Positions 9,815 through 19,682 are shown, numbered from the stretch's first letter. The stretch is DNA of 64,000 nucleotides from Vibrio alfacsensis (GCF_003544875.1 NZ_CP032093.1:2232001-2296000), one strand, 5' to 3'. Made by a program: numbers and translations. The notes: generated from the letters alone by a model not told the origin.

Positions 9815-11740
9815 TTAGTCTGTGACAGGTTGTTCTGTTTTCAGGAATGTCTTTATGCGCTCCAAATCCCGAGTTCTTGGAATTGGCGGTAAACTGCCGA
9901 GGAAGATGCCACCATAATCACGCGTCACCAAACGGTTATCACAAATGATTAACGCTCCACGGTCTTTTTGGTCTCGAATCAAACGTCCTACCCCCTGCTT
10001 TAACGTGATGACCGCATCAGGGATTTGTACTTCTGCAAATGGCTCTCCACCACGTAATCGACAATCTTCGATTCGGGCTTTGAGTAGCGGATCATCAGGG
10101 GCAGTAAACGGTAATTTATCAATGATAACACAGCTCAGCGCATCTCCTCTAACATCGATCCCTTCCCAGAATGCACCAGTCGCCACCAGCAGTGCATTAC
10201 CCAGTTCCATAAACTCGGCAAGGGTCTTTTGTTTACTCATCTCACCTTGCATAAGCACGGGTAGATCGAGCACTTCTCGAAAACGCTCCCCGAGCTCACG
10301 CATCATGCTGTGCGAAGTACATAGGAAAAAACAACGACCATCATTTTCTTCAATGACCGGCGCAAGCATTCGCACCAGTTTATCAGCTAAACCCGGGCTA
10401 TTGGGCTCTGGCAAATAACGCGGCACACACAGACGAGCTTGCTGCTCGTAATCAAAAGGAGACGGTAACGAGAACTGCTGCTTAGGTTTCAGGCCCAATC
10501 GCTCAGTAAAATGCTTAAAGTCACCTGATACCGCGAGAGTTGCCGAGGTGAATATCCACGCACCTTGCTTGATTTCGATTTGCTCATGAAATTTATCCGC
10601 CACTGAAAGCGGAGTAATGTGCAAAGCAAAGTGACGTGGGGAGGTATCATACCAATAGGAATAACCAGTAATATCCACATCACACACGCGATCAATACGC
10701 CCTTTGATCAGGTTCGCGCGTTCAAAAGCAGTATCTAGCAATTGACTTCGGCCCAAAGCCAACTTCAATACATCAATCGCCAAATCTAAGCTGTCGATTA
10801 AACGCACCAATTCCCGCTTAATAGACTCCGACTGCATGGCTTCTCGCCAGTTGCCCCGAAAACCTGGTTCACCGAGCACAATGCGCATATCCATCGCACT
10901 TTGCATCAGTTTGTCGCCCACTTTTTGCAGTTGACGCATGTCTTTTGCTTCGGTGCGATAGGCGATTTCGATGTCTTTCGCCAGTTCATGAACTTGACGA
11001 CTCGACACGGTTTGACCAAAGTACTCGCTCGCAATATCTGGCAACTGATGCGCTTCATCAAAAATGAACACATCCGCTTCCGGGATCAATTCGCCAAAGC
11101 CCGTTTCTTTGATCGCCAGATCGGCCAAAAACAGATGATGGTTAACGACTACGATGTCGGAATCCATCGCGCGTTTACGTGCTTTCAGAACAAAGCAATC
11201 GGTGTAACTTGGACAGTCTTTGCCTAAGCAATTGTCGTTGGTTGATGTAATAGTAGGAATGATCAAACTGTCTTCAGGCAAATCCTCACAGTCGCCTAAG
11301 TCGCCGGTCTTAGTTTCCGATGACCAAGATCGTACTTTGACCAGTTGGGTCAATAATGTAGGGTCTGATTCATTGGTATGGCTTTCAACCATCTGTCGGC
11401 TTAGTCGATCCAAACACAAATAGTTGGAGCGCCCTTTTAACAACGCAACTTGTCCATAGAACCCAAGCGCACGCACCATTAACGGTAAATCGCGATGATA
11501 CAACTGCTCTTGTAAGTTTTTTGACCCTGTACTGATGATGACTTTTTTGCCACTCAGTAGAGCAGGCACAAGGTAAGCAAAAGTTTTGCCTGTCCCCGTT
11601 CCGGCTTCAACCACCAGCTGAGTTTGTTCCTTGATCGCTTGACTGACCGCTTCTGCCATATCAATTTGCGGCTGGCGAGCTTGAAAGCCCGGAATTGCTT
11701 TGCCCAAAGCGCCTTCAGAAGAAAATGTTTTTGCGACCAT
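9815..11740 (-). CDS. yoaA: ATP-dependent helicase YoaA (DinG/XPD family)
   Basis: A 641-residue superfamily 2 DNA helicase. Walker A is EAGTGTGKT (45-53) and the DEAH box is at 228-231. Four cysteines at 109, 171, 176 and 182 ([12 protein letters not shown]) are spaced like the iron-sulfur cluster of XPD/DinG enzymes. The C-terminal helicase motifs include [12 protein letters not shown] and the motif VI stretch [14 protein letters not shown]. YoaA of E. coli acts with the HolC subunit of polymerase III in repair of replication damage; the same role is inferred here. First gene of the leftward run with tsaB, slp and fadD. Confidence 0.93.
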   Translation of the reverse strand: MVAKTFSSEGALGKAIPGFQARQPQIDMAEAVSQAIKEQTQLVVEAGTGTGKTFAYLVPALLSGKKVIISTGSKNLQEQLYHRDLPLMVRALGFYGQVALLKGRSNYLCLDRLSRQMVESHTNESDPTLLTQLVKVRSWSSETKTGDLGDCEDLPEDSLIIPTITSTNDNCLGKDCPSYTDCFVLKARKRAMDSDIVVVNHHLFLADLAIKETGFGELIPEADVFIFDEAHQLPDIASEYFGQTVSSRQVHELAKDIEIAYRTEAKDMRQLQKVGDKLMQSAMDMRIVLGEPGFRGNWREAMQSESIKRELVRLIDSLDLAIDVLKLALGRSQLLDTAFERANLIKGRIDRVCDVDITGYSYWYDTSPRHFALHITPLSVADKFHEQIEIKQGAWIFTSATLAVSGDFKHFTERLGLKPKQQFSLPSPFDYEQQARLCVPRYLPEPNSPGLADKLVRMLAPVIEENDGRCFFLCTSHSMMRELGERFREVLDLPVLMQGEMSKQKTLAEFMELGNALLVATGAFWEGIDVRGDALSCVIIDKLPFTAPDDPLLKARIEDCRLRGGEPFAEVQIPDAVITLKQGVGRLIRDQKDRGALIICDNRLVTRDYGGIFLGSLPPIPRTRDLERIKTFLKTEQPVTD

Positions 11741-11956
11741 GCCTGAGATCTATTGAGAAAAATTGCCGTGAGTATATCAGACGTTTAAGAGTGACATCAG
11801 CCTGCAAACGACCCGAAGATGCCTCAACACTGATAATTTGTTGAAACCATGGCAAGAATAGATTATTTATGAAGTCAGATTGCAGTACGATTTATACAAC
11901 CAAACTGAGTATGTATGTCGTAAGCGAATATATTAATGCAAGGAAGTATCTGACTT

Positions 11957-12790
11957 ATGGAAAAGAAAACACTGTTAACCCACTGCAGCGATGCTCCGGG
12001 TTTGATCTCAAAAATCACCAATATTTGTTATAAACATCAGCTAAATATCGTTCACAACAGCGAGTTTGTTGATAATACCAGTGGGCACTTTTTCATGAGA
12101 ACGGAGTTGGAGGGCTACTTCAACGATCAAACATTTCTTGCTGATTTAGACCAAGCCTTACCCCAAGGTGCTAAACGTCGCCTATTGGGTTCTCGTCGTA
12201 AACGTATTGTTATTCTCGTGACAAAAGAAGCACATTGTCTAGGTGACATTCTGATGAAGACCTATGACGGTAGCCTCGATGTGGAAATTGCAGCCGTTGT
12301 CGGTAACTACGATAAACTTCAAGGTCTTACTGAGCGCTTTGACATCCCATACCACTACGTAACACACGAAGATCTTTCTCGTGAAGAGCATGAACAGAAA
12401 ATGATGGAAGTCATCAGTCAATATGAAGCAGATTACTTGGTATTGGCCAAATACATGCGTGTTCTAACCCCAACGTTTGTGGAGAAATATCGTCATAAAA
12501 TCATCAATATTCACCACAGTTTCTTACCGGCATTCATTGGTGCGAAACCATATCAACAAGCCTATGATCGCGGCGTAAAGATCATCGGTGCAACGGCGCA
12601 TTTTGTCACTAACGACCTCGATGAGGGTCCGATCATTAAACAAGATGTGATTCCCGTTGATCACACGTTCAGCGCACAAGATATGGCACAAGCAGGCCGA
12701 GACGTAGAGAAGAATGTATTGAGTAAAGCATTAAACAAAGTGCTCAATGACCATGTTTTTGTTTACGGAAACAAGACGGTTATTCTCTAA
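11957..12790 (+). CDS. purU: Formyltetrahydrofolate deformylase
   Basis: A 277-residue enzyme hydrolysing 10-formyl-THF to THF and formate, supplying formate to PurT and balancing the one-carbon pool. An ACT domain occupies about residues 5-80 (LTHCSDAPGLISKITNICY), matching the Met/Gly regulation known for PurU. The formyltransferase-like domain follows, with NIHHSFLPAFIGAKPY (184-199) containing the catalytic His and THFVTNDLDEGPII-like stretch ATAHFVTNDLDEGPI containing the catalytic Asp. Length equals the E. coli enzyme. It is a single-gene unit with its own terminator. Confidence 0.96.
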   Translation: MEKKTLLTHCSDAPGLISKITNICYKHQLNIVHNSEFVDNTSGHFFMRTELEGYFNDQTFLADLDQALPQGAKRRLLGSRRKRIVILVTKEAHCLGDILMKTYDGSLDVEIAAVVGNYDKLQGLTERFDIPYHYVTHEDLSREEHEQKMMEVISQYEADYLVLAKYMRVLTPTFVEKYRHKIINIHHSFLPAFIGAKPYQQAYDRGVKIIGATAHFVTNDLDEGPIIKQDVIPVDHTFSAQDMAQAGRDVEKNVLSKALNKVLNDHVFVYGNKTVIL

Positions 12791-12809
12791 ACATCTCACT
12801 TTTAAATAC

Positions 12810-12844
12810 AAAAGGGTTGCAGTGCTCAGCAACCCTTTGTTCTA
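12810..12844 (+). terminator. Terminator of purU
   Basis: AAAGGGTTGC / GCAACCCTTT stem followed by TGTTCTATC. A good stem with a modest T tail; it may also serve the convergent YecM-like gene. Confidence 0.75.
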
Positions 12845-12887
12845 TCTAGTCGTTCAAGAACTATCTAGTCGATCAAAAGCTCGCTTA

Positions 12888-13487
12888 TTAAACCTGCTCA
12901 GACTCCACAATACGTTTGAGTGAATGCGGGTGTAACTTGATGCAAATACCTTGATACTTAAATGCTACCGTAGGGTTGTTTAAGCGCTCGCCCTCTCCTT
13001 TCGGACTCGATAGTTTGATCTTTACGCCCATCTCTTCCAACTGTTCAAAGCGCTCACCAAATGCAGGGTAAGTGTGTTTCAGGTCAGCTAAAAAATCGTC
13101 TGCTGTTTCAGCATGGGATGGAATCACAAACTCCACATGTTCCCAACTCTCTGCTGGGTATGATTTACCCTCGGCAGGGTATGGAAGCTCTAAACACTCA
13201 ATCTTCCAACCGCGAATTTCTAATGCTTGTTCAAATGCAATCACAACAATTGGACGCCCATTGATTTTAGCTTGAGAAATCACTTTTCCATGCTGGCTCC
13301 AAGCTTGATGCGCTGCTTTTGCAGTCTCTGCATCATTAATACGAAGTGCAATATGATCCGCTTGAGCAAAACTCAGATCCAACCTCAACATCGAAGCCAA
13401 ATCTTCTATCTTTGCCATAAAAGCATCGAGATCTTGAATCATTAATTCTGGTGTTAAGCGTTTTTCAATAAGTTGAGTCGTCATCAT
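12888..13487 (-). CDS. YecM-like VOC-superfamily protein
   Basis: A 199-residue protein of the YecM family, a glyoxalase/bleomycin-resistance (VOC) fold. Visible family features are QADHIALRINDAETAKAAH (about 43-61), the glutamate-bearing strand WKIECLELPYP, and SWEHVEFVIP (about 117-126), which place His and Glu where the VOC metal site sits. The biochemical role of YecM is unknown; a metal-dependent enzyme is a guess from the fold. An AGAGAGCC stretch precedes the ATG. It is convergent with purU, and argS lies divergently upstream, matching the yecM-argS adjacency seen in enterics. Confidence 0.85.
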   Translation of the reverse strand: MMTTQLIEKRLTPELMIQDLDAFMAKIEDLASMLRLDLSFAQADHIALRINDAETAKAAHQAWSQHGKVISQAKINGRPIVVIAFEQALEIRGWKIECLELPYPAEGKSYPAESWEHVEFVIPSHAETADDFLADLKHTYPAFGERFEQLEEMGVKIKLSSPKGEGERLNNPTVAFKYQGICIKLHPHSLKRIVESEQV

Positions 13488-13760
13488 GGCTCTCTTTTAG
13501 GGCTGCTGTTTCTTTACTTTGCGCGCCATAGTAAACCTAAAATGGCCGATACCCAAACGACTTAAAACGAGTAGATTTGACGTATAACCTTGGATTCTAG
13601 CGTGAACATTTCCATTCAATCGAAAAAGTCTAAAATTCCCCAATTCCTCTCTGTATGAAAAGCAAGAAAGTTGTTATCATTACCCCCATTTTTGTGAACT
13701 CCAACAGAACTCGGCACTTACTTTTCCGGGTTCTTCGTCCTTGACTTGAAGGAAACGCGT

Positions 13761-15494
13761 GTGAATATCCAAGCACTTATTAATGACAAAGTATCTCAGG
13801 CTCTTGAAGCCGCTGGCGCACCTGCAGGCAGCCCTGCAGCCGTTCGTCAATCAGCAAAGCCACAATTTGGTGACTACCAAGCAAACGGCGTAATGGGCGT
13901 TGCTAAAAAACTGGGTACTAACCCTCGAGAGTTTGCACAGAAAGTACTGGATGTTCTAGACCTAGATGGCATTGCGAGCAAAACAGAAATCGCAGGCCCT
14001 GGTTTCATCAACATTTTCCTAAGCGAAGAGTTCCTAGCAAAGCAAGCTGAAGCAGCACTTGCTGACTCGCGTCTTGGCGTAGCGGCAGAAGAAGCACAAA
14101 CCATCGTAGCTGACTACTCTGCACCAAACGTTGCTAAAGAAATGCACGTTGGTCACCTACGCTCAACCATTATCGGTGATGCGGTGGTACGTACTCTTGA
14201 GTTCTTAGGTCACAAAGTGATCCGTGCGAACCACATCGGTGACTGGGGTACTCAGTTCGGTATGCTTATCGCGAACCTTGAACGTGTGCAACAAGAGTCT
14301 GGCGAAGTTTCTATGGAACTGGCTGATCTTGAAGGTTTCTACCGTGAATCGAAAAAGCTATACGACGAAGACGAAGAGTTTGCAGTAAAAGCTCGCGGCT
14401 ACGTAGTGAAGCTGCAAAGCGGTGACGAGTTCTGCGCAGAGATGTGGAAGAAGCTGGTGGACGTAACCATGATCCAAAACCAGCGTAACTACGATCGTCT
14501 AGACGTGTCTCTTACGCGTGATGACGTAATGGGCGAAAGCATGTACAACGACATGCTACCTAAAATCGTAGCAGATCTTAAAGCACAAGGTCTTGCAGTT
14601 GAAGATGACGGCGCACAAGTTGTTTTCCTAGAAGAATTCAAGAACAAAGACGGCGAAGCGATGGGCGTTATCGTTCAAAAACGCGACGGCGGCTTCCTAT
14701 ACACCACAACAGACATTGCTTGTGCAAAATACCGTTATGAAGAACTCGGCGCAGATCGTGTGCTTTACTTCATCGACTCTCGTCAGCACCAGCACCTAAT
14801 GCAAGCTTGGACTATCGTTCGTAAAGCAGGTTACATCCCAGAATCTGTTTCTCTTGAACACCACGCGTTCGGCATGATGCTAGGTAAAGATGGTAAGCCA
14901 TTCAAGACTCGTGCGGGCGGTACGGTTCGTCTAGCAGATCTTCTTGATGAAGCAGAAGTTCGTGCAGCGCAGCTGATCGAATCTAAGAACCCAGAACTGG
15001 CTGAAGACGAGAAGAAAGCGATCGCAAATACTGTTGCAATGGCAGCGGTTAAATACGCAGACCTTTCTAAGCACCGTACAACTGACTACGTGTTCGATTG
15101 GGACAACATGCTAGCGTTCGAGGGTAACACTGCTCCGTACATGCAATACGCTTACACTCGCGTAGCATCTATCTTCGCAAAAGCTGGCGTGTCTATGGAT
15201 GAGCTACAAGGTGAAATCAAGATCACTGACGAGAAAGAAAAAGCGCTTATCGCAAAACTTATGCAGTTCGAAGAAGCGGTTCAATCTGTCGCTCGTGAAG
15301 GTCAACCACACATCATGTGTAGCTACCTATTCGAACTAGCAGGTCAATTCTCTAGCTTCTACGAAGCATGCCCGATCCTAGTTGCTGAAGACGAAGCAGT
15401 AAAACAAAGCCGCCTGAAACTTGCAGCACTAACAGCGAAGACCATCAAGCAAGGTCTGTCTCTACTAGGTATCAATACTCTAGAGCGCATGTAA
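13761..15494 (+). CDS. argS: Arginyl-tRNA synthetase
   Basis: A 577-residue class I aminoacyl-tRNA synthetase. The Arg-tRNA synthetase N-terminal domain (about 1-115) binds the tRNA D-loop; the catalytic core has the HIGH signature HVGH (129-132) in [15 protein letters not shown]. The KMSKS loop is the ArgRS-typical degenerate form ([14 protein letters not shown]). The anticodon-binding DALR domain is at the C-terminus with a typical ending ([12 protein letters not shown]). A GTG start at 13761 is chosen because AAGGA lies 7 bases ahead and it gives the family N-terminus [14 protein letters not shown]; a TTG five codons earlier overlaps the ribosome site. The terminator lies at 15523-15556. 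Confidence 0.97.
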   Translation: MNIQALINDKVSQALEAAGAPAGSPAAVRQSAKPQFGDYQANGVMGVAKKLGTNPREFAQKVLDVLDLDGIASKTEIAGPGFINIFLSEEFLAKQAEAALADSRLGVAAEEAQTIVADYSAPNVAKEMHVGHLRSTIIGDAVVRTLEFLGHKVIRANHIGDWGTQFGMLIANLERVQQESGEVSMELADLEGFYRESKKLYDEDEEFAVKARGYVVKLQSGDEFCAEMWKKLVDVTMIQNQRNYDRLDVSLTRDDVMGESMYNDMLPKIVADLKAQGLAVEDDGAQVVFLEEFKNKDGEAMGVIVQKRDGGFLYTTTDIACAKYRYEELGADRVLYFIDSRQHQHLMQAWTIVRKAGYIPESVSLEHHAFGMMLGKDGKPFKTRAGGTVRLADLLDEAEVRAAQLIESKNPELAEDEKKAIANTVAMAAVKYADLSKHRTTDYVFDWDNMLAFEGNTAPYMQYAYTRVASIFAKAGVSMDELQGEIKITDEKEKALIAKLMQFEEAVQSVAREGQPHIMCSYLFELAGQFSSFYEACPILVAEDEAVKQSRLKLAALTAKTIKQGLSLLGINTLERM

Positions 15495-15520
15495 GAAACG
15501 AATCAGCATTCGATATAATT

Positions 15521-15557
15521 AGAAAGGTTGACGTGAAAGCGTCAACCTTTTGTTTTA
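15521..15557 (+). terminator. Terminator of argS
   Basis: AAAGGTTGACG / GTCAACCTTT stem followed by TGTTTTATC, 28 bases after the argS stop. Confidence 0.85.
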
Positions 15558-15601
15558 TCTGACGTATACTGATTTCATCCAATTCAAACCGGACAATAAT
15601 A

Positions 15602-16030
15602 ATGAGTTTTGAACTGCACCCTCAATTAGCAAAAGATACCACTGTCATTGGTCACTTCCCGCTTTGTGTGGCCCTTCTGCATAAAGACAATGCCGTACCG
15701 TGGGTTATCTTGGTACCGAAACGTGCAAACCTAAAAGAGCTGCACCACTTGCCAATGCAAGAGCAACAGCAGTTTTTGCTCGAATCTCAAGCGGTAAGCC
15801 AAGCACTGGAAGCGACATTTCTCCCTGACAAGATAAATCTTGGTGCTCTAGGCAACATGGTGCCACAACTGCACATTCACCACATTGCTCGCTTTAAAGA
15901 TGACGTTGCATGGCCAGGGCCGGTTTGGGGCAACACCAAAGGTGAATTCCGCATAGAAAAAGAGCAAAATGAAATGCTTGGCCGTATTAAAAACGTGCTG
16001 TCACTGAGTTCTATTTTCCAAAAGGCCTGA
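15602..16030 (+). CDS. HIT family hydrolase
   Basis: A 142-residue histidine-triad protein. The signature QLHIHHIAR (about 97-105) carries the His-x-His-x-His-like triad that forms the nucleotidyl-histidine intermediate, followed by the vibrio-typical WPGPVWG. Members hydrolyse dinucleoside polyphosphates or AMP conjugates; the substrate here is not known. This short family differs from the HinT branch (no LVIPKxH motif; it has WVILVPKRANLKELHHL instead). Single gene with an A-rich leader after the argS terminator. Confidence 0.87.
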   Translation: MSFELHPQLAKDTTVIGHFPLCVALLHKDNAVPWVILVPKRANLKELHHLPMQEQQQFLLESQAVSQALEATFLPDKINLGALGNMVPQLHIHHIARFKDDVAWPGPVWGNTKGEFRIEKEQNEMLGRIKNVLSLSSIFQKA

Positions 16031-16062
16031 GTTACACCAATAGTTTTGAACATCTGTTCATT

Positions 16063-16124
16063 AGTACTAAATAACTGATCATTTGTACCAAAAACTGATC
16101 TTTAAGAGTACATAGCTGGTCATT
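16063..16124. repeat. Three imperfect copies of a ~21-23 base motif (GTAC...CTGATC)
   Basis: Copies start with GTAC at 16064, 16085 and 16108, and each is followed 7-8 bases later by CTGATC or CTGGTC. They lie in the gap between the HIT gene and feoC. Function unknown; may be degenerate local duplication. Confidence 0.45.
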
Positions 16125-16161
16125 CTGACTTGTTATCACCAGAGCTCAAAAAACAGCCAAA

Positions 16162-16200
16162 GAAAAGCCGCATCGTTACAGATGCGGCTTTGTCGTTTTT
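16162..16200. terminator. Bidirectional terminator between HIT gene and feoC
   Basis: AAAGCCGCATC / GATGCGGCTTT stem (16164-16191) with T-rich sequence on the plus-strand side (TGTCGTTTTT) and TTTCTTTGGC on the minus side. Convergent genes on both sides. Confidence 0.82.
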
Positions 16201-16219
16201 ACGTAATAACTTTTTATGA

Positions 16220-16450
16220 CTACATGGTGACTGTCAGAGATAGACCATCTTGCTTGGTCACCGAGTAGCGTACTCGAGTCACGTCATGAGCTTTATTGGT
16301 GTCGACTAGACGGCTAATTTTACCCTTTTTAATCCATACACTTAACATTGCGTCGGCACCATCTTCACTCATCCCAAACTGCTTAGCCAGATCTGACTGG
16401 GAGACGGTTCCTTTGTCTGCAATGTATTGATAAAGCTCTTTTAAAATCAT
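16220..16450 (-). CDS. feoC: Ferrous iron transport protein FeoC
   Basis: A 76-residue winged-helix protein (FeoC-like, about residues 3-70) with YIADKGTVSQSDLAKQFGMS and KKGKISRLV. The four cysteines that bind an iron-sulfur cluster in enterobacterial FeoC are absent, as is usual in vibrios. In V. cholerae FeoC binds the FeoB cytoplasmic domain and is required for Feo function; this is inferred here. It overlaps the feoB stop by 4 bases (ATGA-type junction at 16447-16450), indicating translational coupling. Last gene of feoABC. Confidence 0.92.
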   Translation of the reverse strand: MILKELYQYIADKGTVSQSDLAKQFGMSEDGADAMLSVWIKKGKISRLVDTNKAHDVTRVRYSVTKQDGLSLTVTM

Positions 16451-18723
16451 ACGACTTGCACCTCTAGTGCGCCTTGTTGTTTCTTGCCAATTCGCTTAAA
16501 TACGCGGTAAGTACCAAGGAAGATTGCCACGATCACCGCGATCCAAATACCACTGGTGATTGGACTATCTGCAAAATGCGTCAACTGGTTGTAAAACGTT
16601 GCACATAGGTAAGCGAGGCCCATTGTCCATACCGCAATAAAGCGTGCGAACTTATGACCGAATTCACGTACGTAAGCACCCATCGCCGCCACACATGGTG
16701 TGTACAATAGGATAAAGATCAAGTAAGCAAAGGCTGCATTGCCAGAAGCAAACTGAGATTTAATATTCCCGAAGATAGAAGCATCGACTTCTTGCTCTTC
16801 CGCGACTGCGTTTGAGTCGGTTAGGTCACCCACTTCAATGCCCAATGGATCAGAGTAGCTCAAACCAGCAAGGTTTTCAGGGATACTCATTACCGCCTCT
16901 TCTAGGCTAGCCATTAGATCAAATTCCGCTTCTTCGCCATCACTTGGTGTGGTGTATAAGCTATTCAGCGTGCCGACTACCGCTTCTTTTGCGAAGATAC
17001 CAGTAATAATACCAACAGTCGCAGGCCAGTTGTCTTCTTGAACGCCGATTGGTGAGAATACAGGAGTCACGACTTGTGCTGCTCTTGAAAGCACAGAGTT
17101 TTCACTGTCTTCGTTGCCAAAGCTTCCATCCATACCAAGTGAGTTTAAGAAGCTTAGGATCGCCACTACAACGACGATTGTTTTACCTGCACCTAGTACA
17201 AAACGCTTCAGTTTTTGCCAAGTCTTGATCACAACGTTTTGCACTGTTGGTAGTTCGTAGTCTGGCATTTCCATCACTAGGGTATCACTGCTACCAGGGT
17301 AAAGCGTATGCTTAAGAAATAGACCAGTAAAGATCGCAGCGACGATGCCAAGCAAGTAAAGTGCAAATACGATGTTTTGACCAGATCCTGGGAAGAATGC
17401 CGCTGCGAACAGAGCGTATACAGGCAGACGTGCTCCACATGACATAAATGGCGCCATAGATGCTGCCAGTTTGCGTTCACGCTCTTGGTCTAGCGTTCGA
17501 GTCGCCATGATTGACGGCACGTTACAACCAAAACCAAGTACTAGCGGTACAAATGCTTTGCCCGGTAGGCCGATTTTCTGCATCACTTTATCAAGCACGA
17601 ATGCTGCGCGAGCCATGTAACCTGAACTTTCAAGCACGGCTAGGAACAAGTACAAACATGCGATCACCGGAATAAAGGTAGCAACCGTCTGGATACCACC
17701 ACCGATACCATCAGCGATAATCGTCACTAACCAAACAGGCAGATGACCGTCTAAAAGATGGTGACCACCATCAACCAATAGAGCACCAACGCCAATATCG
17801 AAGAAATCAATGAACGCACTACCAATATTGATAGAGAACATGAACATCAAGTACATCACAACAAAGAAAAATGGGATACCTACCCACTTATTCAAGATGA
17901 ACTGGTCAAGTTTTTCAGTAACACTTCTGCTTAGCTTGCCTTCACTACGACGAACTTTTTTGCACTCTTCATGAAGATGCGTGTATTTAGTGTCAGCAAC
18001 ATGCAAATCGACATCAAGTTCAAGCCCAACAATCGCGTTTTCAACCACATTACGATCAGCATCGGACATACTATTTAGGACTAGAGCATCTTTTTCTAAC
18101 GCACGAATCGCGAGAGCACGGTGAGAAACGGTTTGATCATTAAAAAGATTAGAAATGTTGTTGATCGCCGCTTCCATCTGTTCGCCGTAGTTCAATGAGA
18201 TGTCTTTAAGCGCGACACCTTGAACCACAGCTTTATGTAGCTTCTCTTTGAACTCAGCAACTTGTGCTTTGTTAGTTGCAGACAAACTCACCACTGGGCA
18301 GCCCAATGTCTTTTCTAGTTCTGCAATGTTGATGACTTGGCGTTCACGCTTAAGCGCATCCATTTTGTTCAATACAACAATCATCGGACGACCAAGCTCG
18401 CGCAGTTGTAGCGTCATATATAAGCTACGCTCAAGACTCGTCGCATCGACAACGTTGATGATCAGATCTGCAGGATGAGTCAGGACCGCTCGTGATGCGA
18501 TAGACTCGTCAATACTATTGCTATCATTACCGCTATCTAGAGAGTAAATACCTGGGAGGTCTGTCAGTAAAAAGTCATCACCTGCGTGCTTAAACTGACC
18601 CGTTTTCTTTTCTACCGTTACGCCAGCCCAGTTACCTACCTGCTGCTTAGCACCAGTCAGTCCATTGAATAATGTGGTTTTACCACTGTTTGGGTTACCA
18701 ACTGTAAGAATTTGATATTGCAT
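16447..18723 (-). CDS. feoB: Ferrous iron permease FeoB
   Basis: A 758-residue inner-membrane Fe2+ transporter with an N-terminal G domain: G1 GNPNSGKTTLF (8-18), G3 DLPGIYSL (55-62), G4 NKMD (118-121). Helical GDI-like linker (about 170-270) precedes some eight or more transmembrane segments, with the Gate motif region LVLGFGCNVPSIMATR (first conserved Cys) and FMSCGARLPVYALF. Length is typical. Its start abuts the feoA stop and its stop overlaps feoC, so feoABC is one operon, probably controlled by Fur from the site near 18970. Confidence 0.96.
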   Translation of the reverse strand: MQYQILTVGNPNSGKTTLFNGLTGAKQQVGNWAGVTVEKKTGQFKHAGDDFLLTDLPGIYSLDSGNDSNSIDESIASRAVLTHPADLIINVVDATSLERSLYMTLQLRELGRPMIVVLNKMDALKRERQVINIAELEKTLGCPVVSLSATNKAQVAEFKEKLHKAVVQGVALKDISLNYGEQMEAAINNISNLFNDQTVSHRALAIRALEKDALVLNSMSDADRNVVENAIVGLELDVDLHVADTKYTHLHEECKKVRRSEGKLSRSVTEKLDQFILNKWVGIPFFFVVMYLMFMFSINIGSAFIDFFDIGVGALLVDGGHHLLDGHLPVWLVTIIADGIGGGIQTVATFIPVIACLYLFLAVLESSGYMARAAFVLDKVMQKIGLPGKAFVPLVLGFGCNVPSIMATRTLDQERERKLAASMAPFMSCGARLPVYALFAAAFFPGSGQNIVFALYLLGIVAAIFTGLFLKHTLYPGSSDTLVMEMPDYELPTVQNVVIKTWQKLKRFVLGAGKTIVVVVAILSFLNSLGMDGSFGNEDSENSVLSRAAQVVTPVFSPIGVQEDNWPATVGIITGIFAKEAVVGTLNSLYTTPSDGEEAEFDLMASLEEAVMSIPENLAGLSYSDPLGIEVGDLTDSNAVAEEQEVDASIFGNIKSQFASGNAAFAYLIFILLYTPCVAAMGAYVREFGHKFARFIAVWTMGLAYLCATFYNQLTHFADSPITSGIWIAVIVAIFLGTYRVFKRIGKKQQGALEVQVV

Positions 18724-18950
18724 TATGCGCGCTCCACTTCGATGTTTTGGGCAATCGCTTCACGTAGCGCAACCGAAACACCACGCACTTCAACTTGAAG
18801 CGGGTCACCCATCGGTGCGCGTCGAATAACTTTCACTTCAGTATTAGGAAGTAAACCCATTACCATCAACTTTTTCCTAACATCGGAAGTCAAACCTTCC
18901 AAAAGTCTAATCGTTGCTGTTTCGCCAGGCTTAATCTCTGATAACTTCAT
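18723..18950 (-). CDS. feoA: Ferrous iron transport protein FeoA
   Basis: A 75-residue SH3-like protein needed for FeoB activity in V. cholerae. It begins MKLSEIKPGETATIRLLEG and ends VSVALREAIAQNIEVERA. The open frame extends to a TTG four codons upstream, but AAGG lies 5 bases ahead of the ATG at 18950, so I use that start. First gene of feoABC; the stop shares its last base with the feoB region start. Confidence 0.94.
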   Translation of the reverse strand: MKLSEIKPGETATIRLLEGLTSDVRKKLMVMGLLPNTEVKVIRRAPMGDPLQVEVRGVSVALREAIAQNIEVERA

Positions 18951-18969
18951 AACGGCCTTCAATAGTAGT

Positions 18970-18988
18970 GAAAATGATAAATATTATT
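18970..18988 (-). promoter_or_regulatory. Fur-box-like operator of feoABC
   Basis: GAAAATGATAAATATTATT matches the 19-base Fur consensus at 15 of 19 positions by eye. It lies 20 bases ahead of the feoA start, where Fur-Fe2+ binding would block transcription. FNR or CRP sites may also be present but I cannot place them. Confidence 0.65.
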
Positions 18989-19294
18989 ATTAAGAATAAT
19001 ATCCAATCTTACTCTTCCGTACATCATTATTCATTGTGTGAAATCAAAGATTCCACGAATGATTTAGTAAAATCACTCGTCAATTTCGTAAATAAAAACC
19101 TCGTCACTTTCGTCAAAATTAACATTAAATCAAACTTTAACATCGAAAATGCAAAGATTAATCAATCAAGGATAAAAATAAAGTCATTTAAAACAACGCC
19201 TTAAGGCAGCTTTGGCGTATTGTCGGATTAATCATATAATTATGTCGTTAATTTTATAAGAAAAATAAGTAAGTCCTCGTATAGTTAATCCATC

Positions 19295-19310
19295 GAGAGG
19301 GCGACCTCTC
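19295..19310. other. Perfect short hairpin GAGAGG-GCGA-CCTCTC upstream of the sRNA body
   Basis: A six-pair stem with a GCGA (GNRA) tetraloop. It is either the 5' hairpin of a ~125-base transcript or a dyad operator just upstream of a ~102-base TfoR. A weak -10-like TATAGTTAA sits at about 19280. Confidence 0.5.
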
Positions 19311-19313
19311 AAT

Positions 19314-19415
19314 TGAATTCCAGAGGTGGCATGGAAACATGCCACTCCGGCAGCAAGCGAAGGTGTCATTGACACCCGTGGTATAGTCCCCCCGGCTATA
19401 CCACGATATTTTTTT
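19314..19415 (+). ncRNA. tfoR: Candidate TfoR small RNA (chitin-induced activator of tfoX translation)
   Basis: The plus strand here folds into a chain of hairpins: GTGGCATG-GAAA-CATGCCAC (19326-19345), GGTGTC-ATT-GACACC (19362-19376), and a strong terminator CGTGGTATAG / CTATACCACG (19377-19405) ending in T7. In V. cholerae TfoR is a 102-nucleotide RNA encoded between feoA (VC2078) and tfoS (VC2080), and it base-pairs with the tfoX leader to free its ribosome site. Position, size range, orientation and terminator all fit, but I could not compare the sequence with known TfoR, and the 5' end is set only by that length. TfoS should bind just upstream to activate it. Confidence 0.72.
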
Positions 19416-19420
19416 CTATC

Positions 19421-19455
19421 TCTTATCTCTTATCTCTTATCTCTTATCTCTTATC
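19421..19455. repeat. Tandem heptamer repeat (TCTTATC)5
   Basis: Five exact 7-base units with partial units on both sides (19416-19420 and 19456-19457), starting where the T-run of the small RNA terminator ends. Non-coding. Likely to vary in copy number between strains. Confidence 0.9.
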
Positions 19456-19682
19456 TCAAGAACTTTCCTAATATTTGCCATACTATTCAAGGCGCATTCA
19501 AGTACTCACTATTTAAACTTGCCCTACTTTCTCTCTAAACAAGCTAGCATCTAATATGCCCGTCAACGTAAAGCCCTCGCTAAAAGTCGCACACACATTT
19601 ATATGGATTAATTTAAGATATGAATGCGGACCCGAAGCTGAGGGGCCTTTAACAGTCACACTCGATGATGCCTCTTACAAAA

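Noticed and set aside
18968..19204. 78-codon plus-strand ORF upstream of feoA
   Set aside because: It is AT-driven, rich in Asn/Lys/Ile, lacks a ribosome site, and lies over the feo operator region.
19326..19538. 70-codon ORF spanning the TfoR locus
   Set aside because: It runs through the RNA hairpins, the terminator and the heptamer repeat; the Leu/Ser/Tyr repeats come from the repeat itself.
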